The position numbers were made by a program, and so were the translations under genes. This document shows, piece after piece, positions 9,317 to 16,773 of a stretch of 64,000 nucleotides of DNA. Source of the stretch: Clostridium sp. GTDB taxonomy: Bacteria > Bacillota > Clostridia > Lachnospirales > Lachnospiraceae. Under the pieces are notes generated by a model that saw only the letters and a program-made list of their open reading frames with translations, ran no database searches and was not told the DNA's origin. Location: assembly GCA_018377235.1 (NCBI GenBank), contig JAGZZT010000005.1:1-64000 (forward strand), read 5' to 3'. Each line of letters begins with the position of its first letter. Within the stretch, counting starts at the first letter, position 1.

Positions 9317-9628
9317 ATGTTAAATCCTCTCAGTCTGCTGATGCCTGGACAGTCGGCAGTAATACATTGGCTGCCCGAACAGCCTGCCATCGTTTCACGG
9401 CTTCTGGATCTTGGTTTTGTCCCTGGAGCTGCTGTCACCTGTACTCTGAGAAGAGGCCATGGCAATATTTCTGCCTTTTTAGTAAGAAATGCTGTCATTG
9501 CCATCCGAAAGGAGGATTCCCAGCTTATCCTGGCGGAGCCTCTTCCCTCCTGCTGCAAAAATGAGCCAGAAGAGGAACTGGAAGAAAAAGCAAACTATGA
9601 ATCTTTCAAAGGAGGTGGTTCCCTTTGA
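9317..9628 (+). CDS. feoA: FeoA-family ferrous iron transport protein
   Basis: A 103-residue cytosolic protein with the SH3-like FeoA fold (LLDLGFVPGAAVTC, then VRNAVIAIRKED near residues 56-67). FeoA assists the FeoB ferrous iron transporter. The C-terminal 25 residues are an acidic/lysine tail beyond the usual 75-80 residue length. The start is uncertain because no good ribosome binding site precedes the ATG at 9317; an internal ATG at 9341 is an alternative. Its TGA overlaps the TTG start of feoB by 4 bp (TTGA), so the two are translationally coupled. Confidence 0.85.
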   Translation: MLNPLSLLMPGQSAVIHWLPEQPAIVSRLLDLGFVPGAAVTCTLRRGHGNISAFLVRNAVIAIRKEDSQLILAEPLPSCCKNEPEEELEEKANYESFKGGGSL

Positions 9629-10623
9629 AACAAATAACAGCCGTTCTCGCCGGCAATCCTAATGTAGGAAAAAGTACAGTCTTTAACGGATTGACAGGGC
9701 TGTCCCAGCATACGGGAAACTGGTCTGGAAAAACAGTCTCCTGCGCAGAGGGAAGCTTTGCTTTTGACGGCACTGTCTGTACCATTACAGATCTTCCTGG
9801 CATTTACTCTCTCAGAACTCACTCAGAGGAGGAGGAAATCGCCCATTCATGTATTTGTTCCAGCCATCCGGATGTCTTGATCGTTGTCGCAGACGCTACC
9901 TGTCTGGAACGCGGACTTCACCTGTTAAAACAGATCTCCCAGCTGCCGGATATAGAGCAGACTGCTCTGATACTCTGTGTCAATCTCTGCGATGAAGCAG
10001 AAAAAAATGGTATCCGGATCGACTTTCAGCAGCTGGAACAGATTCTTCATATCCCTGTGTTCAGCTGCGTTGCCAGAGACAAAAAAAGCATTGAATCATT
10101 AAAAGAAACTATTGTCTCAGCTTCCTCCAAGTCTGCCTCACATCCTCCGCAGGACTTTAAACCAGAGGAAATAGTCAGACAAACTGTGCAGTATACTAAA
10201 AAAAACTATAGAAAGCGTCAGGAACAGCTGGACCGTTTTCTTACTGGACGCTTTACTGGAAGTCTCGTGATGATCCTCCTTCTGCTCCTTATTTTCTGGA
10301 TCACAATTACAGGAGCTAATTACCCGTCTGCTTTTCTGTGGAAACACTTTTTCCTTTTAGAAACCTGGCTGGCTGATGCTTTTCAGATCGCAGGATTTCC
10401 TGAATGGCTGACAGAAGCTCTTGTATTCGGAGTTTATCGCTCTGTTGCCTGGATTGTATCTGTTATGCTTCCTCCTATGGCCATTTTCTTTCCTTTATTC
10501 ACTCTTCTGGAGGATTTAGGATATCTCCCCCGGGCTGCCTTCAATATGGACTGTGCCTTTAAAAAATGCCATGCCTGCGGAAAGCAGTGTCTAACCATGT
10601 GTGTAGTCACTGCTCTTGTATGA
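9625..10623 (+). CDS. feoB: FeoB ferrous iron transporter, N-terminal part (interrupted)
   Basis: First half of the GTP-dependent ferrous iron permease. The G domain shows GNPNVGKST (residues 10-18), DLPGIYSL and the NLCDE guanine-specificity motif; membrane segments start near residue 212 (LVMILLLLLIFWI). The gene starts at TTG with GGAGG 9 nt upstream. Native sequence runs to codon 325 (ATG at 10597-10599) in the region corresponding to the conserved GFGCN loop; the last seven codons come from an inserted element and end in TGA. The remainder of FeoB resumes in frame at 13280. As it stands the product is a truncated protein with few membrane helices and is unlikely to transport iron. Confidence 0.9.
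   Translation: MKQITAVLAGNPNVGKSTVFNGLTGLSQHTGNWSGKTVSCAEGSFAFDGTVCTITDLPGIYSLRTHSEEEEIAHSCICSSHPDVLIVVADATCLERGLHLLKQISQLPDIEQTALILCVNLCDEAEKNGIRIDFQQLEQILHIPVFSCVARDKKSIESLKETIVSASSKSASHPPQDFKPEEIVRQTVQYTKKNYRKRQEQLDRFLTGRFTGSLVMILLLLLIFWITITGANYPSAFLWKHFFLLETWLADAFQIAGFPEWLTEALVFGVYRSVAWIVSVMLPPMAIFFPLFTLLEDLGYLPRAAFNMDCAFKKCHACGKQCLTMCVVTALV
10603..10614 (+). repeat. Left terminal inverted repeat / attL arm
   Basis: GTAGTCACTGCT starts 4 bp inside the left boundary of the feoB element and is the exact reverse complement of 13266-13277. It is probably the recombinase-binding half site. Confidence 0.8.
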
Positions 10624-10668
10624 AACATTCTTTTTGAAACACTCTTTCTGAACAGCTGAATCTGTTTT

Positions 10669-12189
10669 TCAGCGGACTCTCTTCCATTTTCCAAAAAAAT
10701 TCCGCTTAAAATGAGACAGACATCTTCTGGCGCCATCGTGGCCATAGAGAGCCGCCTGGCGATAGTAGTCCACTGCCTGCTCTAAATCCTGCGGAATCTG
10801 TTTTCCCTTCTCATACAGCTTTCCCAGTTCATAATAAGCATCCTTATTTTTTTCTTTCTGCGCTGCTTCCAGATAAAGTTCTGCCGCTTTCTTCTCATCC
10901 TTATCGCAGCCATATCCATTCTGATATAAAAAAGCCAGCGGAAGGCTATCCTTCAAACTTCCCTTTTCTCTGCACTCCTGAAAAAAGAGAAAAGCTCTGT
11001 TGTAATCCTGGAATACCTTTTCGCCCTCAAAATAGAGATAACCCAGTCTCTCCTTACATTCCTTATTTCCCTGCGCTGCGCCTCGTTCATAATACTCGAT
11101 AGCTTTATCCCAATCTGGCACTTCTTTCCCTTCTATCTCTCCCTCATATATCCGCCCCAACAGCAGACAGGCCTCGTCTTGATCCTCCCAGTGATTATTC
11201 TCAGATGCATACTCTACCAGAAGCTGCTCTGCTTTCTTCAAATCCCAATGTTCTCCCGGTATTAAGCAGAGTCTGGCCAACGGAAGCCCTGCTTCCCTTT
11301 TCCCGCAGCCGTAAGCTCTGCTGTACCAATAATATGCCCTTTCCTCATCTCGGAAAGTTTCTTCTGAATAAAGCTGTCCTAATCTCAGAAGAGCCTCCCT
11401 GTTCTCATGTTTAGCCGCCTCCTCGAAGCAGACTGCTGCCTGAGAAAAATTCTGTTCTACACCTAATCCATTCATGTAAAGCTCTCCCAGGTAGTATGGA
11501 GACGTTTCGTCTCCCTGGCAGGCAGCCGCATAAAAGTAAGCGAACGCTGCCTCGAAATCCTGGTTCTCCACTGTATACAGCCCCATGTGCAGCAGACCCC
11601 ATACATCTCCTGATGCCGCCGCCTTTTCTGCCCAGAAAATTCCCTTTTCCTCGTCTTTTAGCGTATATGTCCCCGAAAAGCAGCAGCTCCCAGCTCTTCT
11701 CATGGCTTTTACAATTCCGCCTTCCCCAGCCCTTTCATACCACTTAAAGCAATGTCCTGCCCAGCTCTCGCTCTTAGGAAGAATTTCATAAACATCTTCG
11801 TAGAAAAAGGCTTCTGCTATTTGATAGGCAGAAAATGCGTCTCCTTTCTTTGCAGCTTCTGTCAAAAGCTCAAAGCTTTCGTTCAGGGAATATCTGGACA
11901 GTTGTTTCATTCTGTCATCGTACTGTCCGGAGCGTACTGCTCCCAACACACAGCGAACACTTCCTGCCCGCGCTCCCGCCAAATAATATTCATACGCTCT
12001 TTTATCATTAAAGCCAACTGAACCGTCCCCCCAGCTGCAGCAGTATCCCAGAAAAAACAGTGCCTCTGCATCTCCTTTTTCTGCTGCCTTCTCCAAATAT
12101 TCCAGTCCCTGCGGAAAAAGCTCTTCATTACACTGTTTCCAAATTAACTCTACACCCTTTTCACACAACTCTGACATCAATTCTGCCAT
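10669..12189 (-). CDS. Sel1-repeat (TPR-like) protein, element cargo
   Basis: A 506-residue protein made almost wholly of about twelve Sel1-like repeats (A-x-x-x-Y-x-x-A-A-x-x-G-x-x-x-A-x-x-x-L-G-x-x-Y), for example KAIEYYERGAAQGNKECKER. Such solenoids bind other proteins. No enzyme domain, signal peptide or membrane segment is visible, so the function is unknown. The ATG at 12189 has GAGGA about 9 nt upstream; the longer start at 12204 has none. It is the only cargo of the element in feoB and is divergent from the recombinase. A role in controlling excision, or a fitness or defence role, is possible but unsupported. Confidence 0.85.
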   Translation of the reverse strand: MAELMSELCEKGVELIWKQCNEELFPQGLEYLEKAAEKGDAEALFFLGYCCSWGDGSVGFNDKRAYEYYLAGARAGSVRCVLGAVRSGQYDDRMKQLSRYSLNESFELLTEAAKKGDAFSAYQIAEAFFYEDVYEILPKSESWAGHCFKWYERAGEGGIVKAMRRAGSCCFSGTYTLKDEEKGIFWAEKAAASGDVWGLLHMGLYTVENQDFEAAFAYFYAAACQGDETSPYYLGELYMNGLGVEQNFSQAAVCFEEAAKHENREALLRLGQLYSEETFRDEERAYYWYSRAYGCGKREAGLPLARLCLIPGEHWDLKKAEQLLVEYASENNHWEDQDEACLLLGRIYEGEIEGKEVPDWDKAIEYYERGAAQGNKECKERLGYLYFEGEKVFQDYNRAFLFFQECREKGSLKDSLPLAFLYQNGYGCDKDEKKAAELYLEAAQKEKNKDAYYELGKLYEKGKQIPQDLEQAVDYYRQAALYGHDGARRCLSHFKRNFFGKWKRVR

Positions 12190-12327
12190 ATATGCATTCC
12201 TCATTTTCGTAACATTTCTATGGCTATCATACTATTTTTAAGGATCCTGTACAACTGTTTTTCCAGTTTTTTTATATCCGGCATCCCCTTTCTGTTTTCT
12301 GCATATATATAGAAGAAATCAAATCAT
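12190..12327. other. Divergent intergenic region inside the element
   Basis: The 138 bp between the Sel1 gene and the recombinase must hold both promoters. It is AT-rich (ATATATATAG at about 12303-12312, possible -10 for the recombinase) but no full promoter can be assigned. Confidence 0.4.
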
Positions 12328-13266
12328 ATGGTGATGCAGATGAACAGTATGATACAGTATAGAGGCGCAATTTACCTGCGCCTGTCCAAAGATGACGAAT
12401 CTCACAGAGAAAGTTCCAGTATTGGCAGCCAGAGGCGCCTTCTTATGAGCTATGCAAAAGAACATGGCTTTTCCATTGTCAAAGAATATTCTGACGACGG
12501 CTGGTCTGGAACCACTTTTGACCGCCCAGCCTTTCAGGACATGATACAGGATATCAAAAAGGGAAAAATCAACCTCATTTTGACAAAAGATCTGTCTCGC
12601 CTGGGAAGAAACTATATTATATCAGGTCAGTATACAGAATTCTTCTTTCCCTCTATGAACGTCCGTTTTATCGCTGTTAATGATGGGTACGATTCTGCAG
12701 TCTCTGACTCTGATATGATTCCATTTAAAAATATCATGAATGAAATGTATGCCCGAGATATCTCTAAAAAAATTCGCTCCTCTCTGCGCATCCGCATGGA
12801 GGACGGAAGCTACATCGGTAATTTTCCCCCCTATGGCTATCAAAAACATCCCGGACCTCCTATTCGTTTAATTCCTGATCCAGATGCTTCTCCCATTGTA
12901 AAACAAATTTTCGCGCTGGGAGCAAAAGATAAAACTCCCGCCCAAATTGCTCAGTTATTAAACGCCTCCCACATTCTCCCTCCTTCCTATTACCGATGCA
13001 GTAAATATCCTCAATTAAAGGAAAAGCGCTATCCATACAGTGGACGCTGGACTGCCAATACTATTCTGAAAATGCTTCATAATCCTGTGTATCTGGGCCG
13101 TATGATTCAGGGAAAGAGCCGAAAACTTTCTTTTAAAAGCCCTCTTATTATCAAAAATCCAAGAGAACTGTGGATTGACAGTGGAATTACCCATGAGGCT
13201 CTTGTAACAGAAGAACTCTTTGAAGCCTGCCAGGCTGCTATCGAAAAAAGAAAATGCAGGGCATAA
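12328..13266 (+). CDS. Compact large-type serine recombinase
   Basis: Site-specific recombinase of the resolvase/invertase superfamily. The catalytic N-terminal domain shows YLRLSKDD (nucleophile S20), SIGSQR and DLSRLGRN; a recombinase domain follows (about residues 165-290, with YGYQ, IFALGAKDKT and MLHNPVYLGR). The 312-residue length is far below the roughly 500-700 of large serine recombinases: the zinc-ribbon and coiled-coil part is missing. The TAA stop overlaps the right terminal inverted repeat by one base. Start choice is uncertain (ATGs at 12328, 12334, 12340). It is the likely agent of insertion of its own element into feoB. Confidence 0.9.
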   Translation: MVMQMNSMIQYRGAIYLRLSKDDESHRESSSIGSQRRLLMSYAKEHGFSIVKEYSDDGWSGTTFDRPAFQDMIQDIKKGKINLILTKDLSRLGRNYIISGQYTEFFFPSMNVRFIAVNDGYDSAVSDSDMIPFKNIMNEMYARDISKKIRSSLRIRMEDGSYIGNFPPYGYQKHPGPPIRLIPDPDASPIVKQIFALGAKDKTPAQIAQLLNASHILPPSYYRCSKYPQLKEKRYPYSGRWTANTILKMLHNPVYLGRMIQGKSRKLSFKSPLIIKNPRELWIDSGITHEALVTEELFEACQAAIEKRKCRA

Positions 13267-13277
13267 GCAGTGACTAC
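13266..13277 (-). repeat. Right terminal inverted repeat / attR arm
   Basis: Exact reverse complement of 10603-10614. It overlaps the last base of the recombinase stop codon and ends 2 bp before the ATG repeat at 13280, where feoB resumes. Confidence 0.8.
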
Positions 13278-13279
13278 TC

Positions 13280-14134
13280 ATGGCTATGGGCTTTGGCTGC
13301 AATGCAGTGGGTGTCACAGGATGCAGAATCATCGATTCCCCAAGAGAACGCCTGATCGCTATACTTACAAACTCCCTGGTTCCCTGCAACGGCCGTTTTC
13401 CTACTCTGATCACTCTTTCTCTATTTTTTATGGGCGGCTTTCAGGCGTCAAAGAGCGGTATAATCTCAATTTCGCCATCTCTGGCCACAGCTATCTTCCT
13501 AACAGGTCTGATCCTGCTTGGAATTGGAGCCACGCTGTTTTCCTCTCTGGCTTTGTCAAAAACACTGCTTCGAGGAATGCCATCTTCTTTTACGCTGGAA
13601 CTTCCCCCATACCGAAAGCCTCAATTCGGCAAGGTAATTGTACGCTCTGTTCTGGATCGCACCTTGTTTGTTCTGGGCCGCGCACTTCTTGTAGCAGCTC
13701 CAGCAGGGTTAATCATCTGGATGCTGGCCAATATTCAGTGGAGCGGCATAAGCCTCCTGGCCTATCTATCCGGATTTCTGGAGCCTCTCGGACGGCTGCT
13801 CGGCATGGATGGAATCATCCTGACTGGATTCATTCTGGGATTTCCAGCTAACGAAATTGTGATCCCCATTGTCCTTATGGCCTACCTGCAGACTGGGCAG
13901 CTGGTAGAAATGTCTGATCAGGCACAGCTGTTTTCCCTGCTTTCTGCTCATGGCTGGACTGCGAAAACAGCTGTATGTATGGCTGTCTTTTCCCTATTTC
14001 ACTGGCCTTGTTCCACCACCTGCCTAACCATACGCAAAGAAACCGGAAGCTGGTTATGGACACTGACAGCCTTCCTTCTTCCAACCTTTATAGGCATGGG
14101 ACTGTGCTTTGTAATAAATCTGATTCTTTCTTAA
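13280..14134 (+). CDS. feoB: FeoB ferrous iron transporter, C-terminal part (interrupted)
   Basis: Second half of feoB, displaced by the mobile element. It begins at the duplicated ATG with GFGCNAVGV and carries the DSPRERLIAILTNSLVPCNG block (second Gate/nucleoside-recognition region) and several membrane helices. Together with the 325 codons of the first part it makes 608 codons. There is no ribosome binding site before 13280, so it is probably untranslated unless the element excises. The reading frame has no stops or frameshifts, which argues for a recent or regularly reversed insertion. Confidence 0.88.
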   Translation: MAMGFGCNAVGVTGCRIIDSPRERLIAILTNSLVPCNGRFPTLITLSLFFMGGFQASKSGIISISPSLATAIFLTGLILLGIGATLFSSLALSKTLLRGMPSSFTLELPPYRKPQFGKVIVRSVLDRTLFVLGRALLVAAPAGLIIWMLANIQWSGISLLAYLSGFLEPLGRLLGMDGIILTGFILGFPANEIVIPIVLMAYLQTGQLVEMSDQAQLFSLLSAHGWTAKTAVCMAVFSLFHWPCSTTCLTIRKETGSWLWTLTAFLLPTFIGMGLCFVINLILS

Positions 14135-14193
14135 AGATATCTGCATTCTCCTATCCATTATAAAAACTGTGCAGAATATCTGATATCCGTATA

Positions 14194-14230
14194 ACTGCAT
14201 TCCTGCACGTGTGCAATGCAGGAATGCAGT
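14194..14230. terminator. Perfect 14-bp hairpin after feoB
   Basis: ACTGCATTCCTGCA and its exact reverse complement flank a 9-nt loop between the convergent feoB and the membrane protein gene at 14258. No immediate T-run follows on either strand, so it may be a weak terminator or an RNA-stabilising hairpin. Confidence 0.5.
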
Positions 14231-14257
14231 CCAATAAAACAGTTTATTTTTCACTAT

Positions 14258-15226
14258 CTATCGTTTTCTGCTGCCCCACCGTTCCCATACAGCCCGTCCT
14301 GTTCGAAACATCAGGCGTAAAAGCACTATCAGGAGGAAAAGCAGCCCAAACCTGATAGTAACAGCAGTAAACCTCTTTATCACACGCCTTATCTCTTCTG
14401 ACCACGCAGGCTCCAAAGACTCTGTCTGCCTGCTCTCTCCCCCTGTCCGTTTTTCCTCTGAACCTGTCTTCTCTGCTCTTTCCCTCTCTTTCAGGCGGTA
14501 TACTGCCTTCGTCCGGTAAGTTTCCCTGGGAGGCAAAATAACCTCTCCCCCATAAACTGCCTTGCAGTCCCGTACCAGTCTCTGTCCTTTAGCAGCTGCA
14601 TCCCGGCACAAAAGACCTGTTTCATCCCAGTATGGCTCCCCAGCCCACTCATATCCTGTAATCCTGTAGGACTCCTGCGGAAGACCAATCAATTCCAGCA
14701 GCTCGTCCTCATATCCCCAAAGTCTGGGCTGTTCTGAGTCCGAATCCACAAAAATCTCTACCCCTCCCAGTTCATAGATATCTGCCTGGCAGGAGTGGAA
14801 GGTAAGAGTAAATGAAAAGTCATTCTCCCACCGCTCATTCGTATACTCGCTTTGTACCAGAGGCACAGAAAAAAGTCCATCTTCCCCTTCAATAGAAATC
14901 TCTGCTGTCTTCGGAATCTCCGCATTCATACCTATCTTTTCGTAGACTACTGTAGATTCTCCATACTGCATACGTCCGGGAAGCCCTCCTTCTGCAATCT
15001 CCCATGATGCCAGCTCATAAGGAATGTTCTCCCTCATAAACACATCCGGCGGTTCTTCCAGCTGTTCCGAATCCGCTTTCGGTTCTGAATACCTCAAAAT
15101 TTCCCTCGGAGGCTGCAGTTCTTCCGCCTGTGATACGGCAGGTACTAGTAAACTCAGTATACAGACAGCCTCTGCTGCCCGGAGCGCTTTCCGCACAAAT
15201 ACCGTTGCTGCTCTGTTATATCCCAT
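14258..15226 (-). CDS. Exported single-pass membrane protein, unknown function
   Basis: A 322-residue protein I do not recognise. Residues 1-34 look like a signal peptide (basic start, VCILSLLVPAVSQA). The middle is an extracytoplasmic, acidic, beta-rich region with many Tyr/Trp. Residues about 286-305 (FGLLFLLIVLLRLMF) form a C-terminal membrane helix followed by a short basic tail. A Glu/Arg-rich linker (ERERAEKTGSEEKRTGGE) precedes the helix. AAGGAGGG lies 8 nt before the ATG. A promoter at 15481-15508 implies a leader of about 250 nt. Confidence 0.6.
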   Translation of the reverse strand: MGYNRAATVFVRKALRAAEAVCILSLLVPAVSQAEELQPPREILRYSEPKADSEQLEEPPDVFMRENIPYELASWEIAEGGLPGRMQYGESTVVYEKIGMNAEIPKTAEISIEGEDGLFSVPLVQSEYTNERWENDFSFTLTFHSCQADIYELGGVEIFVDSDSEQPRLWGYEDELLELIGLPQESYRITGYEWAGEPYWDETGLLCRDAAAKGQRLVRDCKAVYGGEVILPPRETYRTKAVYRLKERERAEKTGSEEKRTGGESRQTESLEPAWSEEIRRVIKRFTAVTIRFGLLFLLIVLLRLMFRTGRAVWERWGSRKR

Positions 15227-15480
15227 AATCTTCTCCCTCCTTCAGAATATCAGAGCCAGCTGTTATTCATCTGCAGATCTGCTTCTGAGGAGGAGCACCT
15301 GCAGGCCTTTGCTGCACTTTGGTATATTTCGTGCTTCCCGCTCAAATCAGCGCAGGCTCTATGATTCATTTAATTGAAATTTTGCAGGATATCTGCTATG
15401 GAAAGCTGTCAGCTGACACTGACGCCTGCCGAAAATCAAAATCGTTCTCAGAAAGTGAAACGGATGTGGAAGATAGCTTC
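15227..15480 (-). other. Long 5' leader of the 14258 gene
   Basis: About 250 nt between the predicted promoter and the start codon. It has short self-complementary stretches (CTGCAG repeats around 15269 and 15310, GTCAGCTGAC at 15399-15408), but it does not match the c-di-GMP, cobalamin or purine riboswitch consensus by eye. Open frames on the other strand lack initiation signals. Confidence 0.35.
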
Positions 15481-15508
15481 AGTGTAACAAATTTTTTTCA
15501 AAAATCAA
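15481..15508 (-). promoter_or_regulatory. Sigma-A promoter for the 14258 gene
   Basis: Minus-strand TTGATT (15508-15503), 16 bp spacer, TACACT (15486-15481) with an extended TGT before the -10. Confidence 0.6.
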
Positions 15509-15607
15509 CCTGTTTTTCCCCTATATTCATTGTGACATTTCACAGATTTTTATCGCATTTTTTGTATACTATTTTCAAACCTTAAAAAATAATAAGAAAA
15601 TAAAGAG

Positions 15608-15730
15608 TGTGCCTGAGCACATTCCCACGCCGTTCCCGGTCATCTGCGGCATATTCCTTCTTCACACGAATGCGCTTCCTAAGCGGAGCGTTTTTTGTGA
15701 CATAGGACGCAATTTCCTATGCCACAAAAA
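15608..15730. repeat. Intergenic hairpin-rich element
   Basis: Three nested inverted repeats sit between genes: TGTGC/GCACA around CTGA near 15610; CGCTTC/GGAGCG near 15675-15690; and a long arm pair at about 15693-15730 (TTTTTGTGACATAGGA against TCCTATGCCACAAAAA, one mismatch). It looks like a small non-coding repeat or a composite terminator rather than coding DNA. Confidence 0.45.
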
Positions 15731-15763
15731 CAGCCTTCCACAATCAAAGATTCTGGAAGGCTG
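15726..15763 (-). terminator. Rho-independent terminator of the PrcB-like lipoprotein gene
   Basis: Reading leftwards, CAGCCTTCCA, a 13-nt loop and TGGAAGGCTG form a perfect 10-bp stem followed by TTTTTG. It is 5 bp after the stop codon at 15768. Confidence 0.85.
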
Positions 15764-15767
15764 CGCG

Positions 15768-16196
15768 TCATTGAAATACAACCGGCTCCTCAATAAATTT
15801 TGTTTTAATAACAACAAATGGATACGATGGGGATATTCCCTGCTGAGTTCCCTGTTCCGGTCCTTGAAGCTCTGTCTTTATCACAATTGAATTTTCAGTC
15901 AGATAGAACTCTGGAACGGCAATACTGAATCCTCCTGTCTGCTGTTCTCCATACCCTACAGCTATGTAAAGATCCTCTCCGCTGGTGTAAGTCAGACGAA
16001 ATTCTTCTGCTTTTTTCTGCTCAATCATATCCAGAAGTTCCTTGGGAATTTCATTCTGCCCTATCACAGTAAACTCCAGATCTTTTACCTTTTCTTCCGG
16101 CGCTTTTCCAGAACAACCGCTCAGAAAGCAAACGCAGGACAGCAGAATACCCGCAGCCAAAGCAGCCAGCTTTTTCATTTTCCCCATATACTTCAT
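15768..16196 (-). CDS. Lipoprotein with a PrcB-like C-terminal domain
   Basis: A 142-residue lipoprotein: signal peptide with lipobox LSGC (Cys about residue 28), then a small domain with YIAVGYGEQQTGGFSIAV, the hallmark of the PrcB C-terminal family (named from the Treponema dentilysin complex). It should be anchored outside the membrane. The actual partner or function is unknown. GGGAG lies 7 nt before the ATG at 16196. It lies 68 bp downstream of spoIIID on the same strand and ends at a strong terminator, so it could be co-transcribed during sporulation; this is inference from position. Confidence 0.7.
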   Translation of the reverse strand: MKYMGKMKKLAALAAGILLSCVCFLSGCSGKAPEEKVKDLEFTVIGQNEIPKELLDMIEQKKAEEFRLTYTSGEDLYIAVGYGEQQTGGFSIAVPEFYLTENSIVIKTELQGPEQGTQQGISPSYPFVVIKTKFIEEPVVFQ

Positions 16197-16264
16197 AAAA
16201 AGCTCCCTGTTCCATTGATTGTTATCATTTTATTAGTAAGCCATTCTTTTTATTCCTCTTCTGC

Positions 16265-16546
16265 TTACAGAAATTTTTTCTCAGCGCTGCAGGCCTGAAG
16301 CTGATGCTGATATTTTTCTTTTGTAGCCAGTCCGCCGCGGATATGGCGCTCCGCCTTATTAATATTCAGCACAACTCTCGCCTGAGCCGCCAGGGAAGGA
16401 TTGATATCTTCTAAGCGATCGGTAACGTCTTTATGCACCGTGCTTTTGCTGATTCCAAACTTTTTCGCCGTCTGACGCACCGTAGCGTTATGGTCTATGA
16501 TGTAATTGGCGATCTCCACTGCCCGTTCTTCAATATATTCTTTCAT
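16265..16546 (-). CDS. spoIIID: Sporulation transcription factor SpoIIID
   Basis: Mother-cell DNA-binding regulator that modulates sigma-E genes and helps switch on sigma-K. The 93-residue protein matches the family closely: EERAVEIANYIID at the start, the helix-turn-helix TAKKFGISKSTVHKDV (residues 26-41), RLEDINPSLA and RHIRGG before a short tail. AGGGG lies before the ATG. A near-consensus sigma-E promoter is visible at 16574-16601, as expected for this gene. Confidence 0.96.
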   Translation of the reverse strand: MKEYIEERAVEIANYIIDHNATVRQTAKKFGISKSTVHKDVTDRLEDINPSLAAQARVVLNINKAERHIRGGLATKEKYQHQLQACSAEKKFL

Positions 16547-16573
16547 GGGGTTACCCCTGAAACCATTTTTTAC

Positions 16574-16601
16574 ATTTTATGTTTTTTAAATAAAAATATG
16601 A
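16574..16601 (-). promoter_or_regulatory. Candidate sigma-E promoter for spoIIID
   Basis: Minus-strand TCATATT (16601-16595) and CATAAAAT (16581-16574), 13 bp apart, resemble the sigma-E -35 (ATA-centred) and -10 (CATACANT) boxes. The -10 is 28 nt from the spoIIID start codon. Confidence 0.5.
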
Positions 16602-16712
16602 CTTTTCTCCCTCTCCAGCAGTACAGACTGTTTTGTCAGAATTTAAAAATTGGGTATTCCGTTTATTTTTGATACTATTCTTTTCGTTCCTCTTTCTTTT
16701 TTGTTTTTATTT

Positions 16713-16727
16713 GTTTTATTTTGAAAC
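16713..16727 (+). promoter_or_regulatory. Operator-like motif GTTY-N7-AAAC, copy 1
   Basis: GTTTTATTTTGAAAC, one of five copies of a 15-bp motif found upstream of the two sugar-acid transcription units. It overlaps a TGAAA-CATA-TTTCA palindrome (16722-16735). Confidence 0.45.
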
Positions 16728-16773
16728 ATATTTCATGGCTATCTCTTTTATTTTTCTCCCTTCCTCTGATTTA

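Larger units (their letters stand above)
10600..13282. mobile_element. Serine-recombinase element inserted in feoB
   Basis: A 2,683-bp insertion, counting one copy of a 3-bp ATG direct repeat (10597-10599 and 13280-13282). Just inside each end is a perfect 12-bp inverted repeat, GTAGTCACTGCT at 10603-10614 and its complement at 13266-13277. It carries a Sel1-repeat gene (leftward) and a 312-residue serine recombinase (rightward). Joining the flanks at ATG gives LTMAMGFGCN, which aligns in length with the FeoB GFGCN region and keeps the frame. Joining the ends gives a palindromic attP: two 12-bp arms around the 8-bp core TCATGTGT, centred on TG. Confidence 0.85.

Noticed and set aside
10597..13282. 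feoB split as a sequencing or assembly error
   Set aside because: The 2.68-kb insert has its own genes, perfect terminal inverted repeats and a duplicated ATG at the junctions, all expected of a real insertion.
15240..15480. c-di-GMP riboswitch in the long leader
   Set aside because: A GCAAAGGCC stretch recalls the motif, but the GAAA tetraloop, the GGCCTAAA segment and the second stem are missing.
15319..15585. 88-codon frame in the gap upstream of the 14258 gene
   Set aside because: No ribosome binding site, and it runs against the predicted promoter and leader of the real gene.
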